A stretch of DNA of 5,361 nucleotides, taken from positions 1 to 5,361 of the forward strand of contig VAYC01000124.1 of the NCBI GenBank assembly GCA_005885025.1, in the 5' to 3' direction. The notes beneath the pieces were generated by a model that did no database searches, was not told the origin of the DNA, and saw only the letters and a program-made list of their open reading frames with translations. Below are positions 4,957 to 5,361 of this stretch, piece after piece; the first letter of the stretch is position 1, and each line of letters opens with the position of its first letter. Origin of the DNA: Actinomycetota bacterium. Its GTDB lineage: Bacteria; Actinomycetota; UBA4738. A program made the position numbers and the translations under genes.

Positions 4957-5361
4957 ATGCTGTCGGAAGCATTCGAGATCAGCACCTCTGGCCGCCTCGT
5001 CACCGACATCACCGATCGCGTCGAGGCGTTCTGCAAGGAAGCCCGCGACGACGGGATTGTCCACGTGTTCCTCCCCCACGCCACGGCCGGACTGGCCCTG
5101 ATGGAGACGGGCTCAGGGTCGGAAGAGGATCTCGAGGGCGTCATCGCCCGCTTGCTGCCCCGGGATGACCGCTACGTCCACCGCCACGGTTCGACCGGCC
5201 ATGGTGGCGATCACCTGCTCCCCGTCTTCGTCAGCCCATCGCTCGCGCTTGCGGTCGAGCGCGGGGGACTGGCACTCGGCACGTGGCAGCGGGTCGTCGT
5301 GATCGATCCCAACCGGGAGAACAACCGGCGCCAGGTTCAGCTGAGGCTCGTGGGCGGCTGA
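4957..5361 (+). CDS. YjbQ / UPF0047 family protein
   Basis: A complete 134-residue protein matching the small YjbQ (UPF0047, TIGR00149-type) family in length and landmarks: HATAGLALME (41-50, His41), the His-rich segment HRHGSTGHGGDH (75-86), and ERGGLALGTWQRVVVIDPNR (101-120) near the C-terminus. The family forms compact trimers with clustered histidines suggestive of metal binding. E. coli YjbQ has been reported to have weak thiamin-phosphate synthase activity, but the true role is unsettled, so no function is assigned. Instead of the usual Asn-Glu after the HxTxGL motif this protein has Met-Glu, and it has the GHGGDHLLP form of the central histidine segment that I associate with actinobacterial members. 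It starts 18 bp after the aminomutase stop and has no convincing Shine-Dalgarno; a TACCCT hexamer 9 bases before ATG suggests its own leaderless promoter as well as possible read-through. Its TGA stop ends the window. Confidence 0.9.
   Translation: MLSEAFEISTSGRLVTDITDRVEAFCKEARDDGIVHVFLPHATAGLALMETGSGSEEDLEGVIARLLPRDDRYVHRHGSTGHGGDHLLPVFVSPSLALAVERGGLALGTWQRVVVIDPNRENNRRQVQLRLVGG

Noticed and set aside
3460..5079. Long 539-codon open frame on the minus strand opposite the aminomutase
   Set aside because: It is the antisense shadow of a strongly recognisable KamA-family gene in GC-rich DNA; its translation shows no domain and is dominated by His, Val, Gly and Leu in the typical shadow pattern.

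Overview
This is a GC-rich bacterial segment, most likely from an actinomycete-like (Actinomycetota) chromosome. The main pointers are an MtrA/MtrB-like two-component pair followed directly by a lipoprotein gene, GTG starts, 4-bp gene overlaps, and several start codons that sit 6-9 bases behind a TANNNT-type -10 hexamer, as in leaderless transcripts. No rRNA, tRNA, CRISPR array, transposase or phage gene is visible. Taxonomy is inferred from protein style and was not searched.

Left block, minus strand, read right to left: an Lrp/AsnC-family regulator (3350-2907), a secreted lipoprotein of the thermonuclease (SNase) family (2862-2353), an OmpR/MtrA-type response regulator (2284-1604), its membrane sensor histidine kinase (1600-149), and the first 50 codons of a second lipoprotein that runs off the left edge (152-1). 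The regulator, kinase and lipoprotein are packed as TGA-GGG-ATG and ATGA junctions, so they form one operon resembling mtrA-mtrB-lpqB.

Right block, plus strand: a radical-SAM/PLP aminomutase of the lysine 2,3-aminomutase (KamA) family (3484-4938), then 18 bp later a YjbQ/UPF0047-family protein (4957-5361) whose stop codon is the last triplet of the window. The Lrp-type regulator and the aminomutase are divergent across about 130 bp. That gap carries promoter-like elements for both genes, a perfect 16-bp palindrome over the aminomutase -35 region, an imperfect palindrome over the lrp start codon, and GCCGA repeats spaced exactly 31 bp apart. The simplest reading is an amino-acid-sensing Lrp protein controlling itself and a lysine-to-beta-lysine enzyme.

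All genes fall in recognisable families and nothing here is clearly a new system. The items most worth a second look are the Lrp/aminomutase control region, the recurring TACCCT start-site motif, the variant aminomutase active site, and the unidentified lipoprotein behind the kinase. There is no gene-free stretch over 300 bp.
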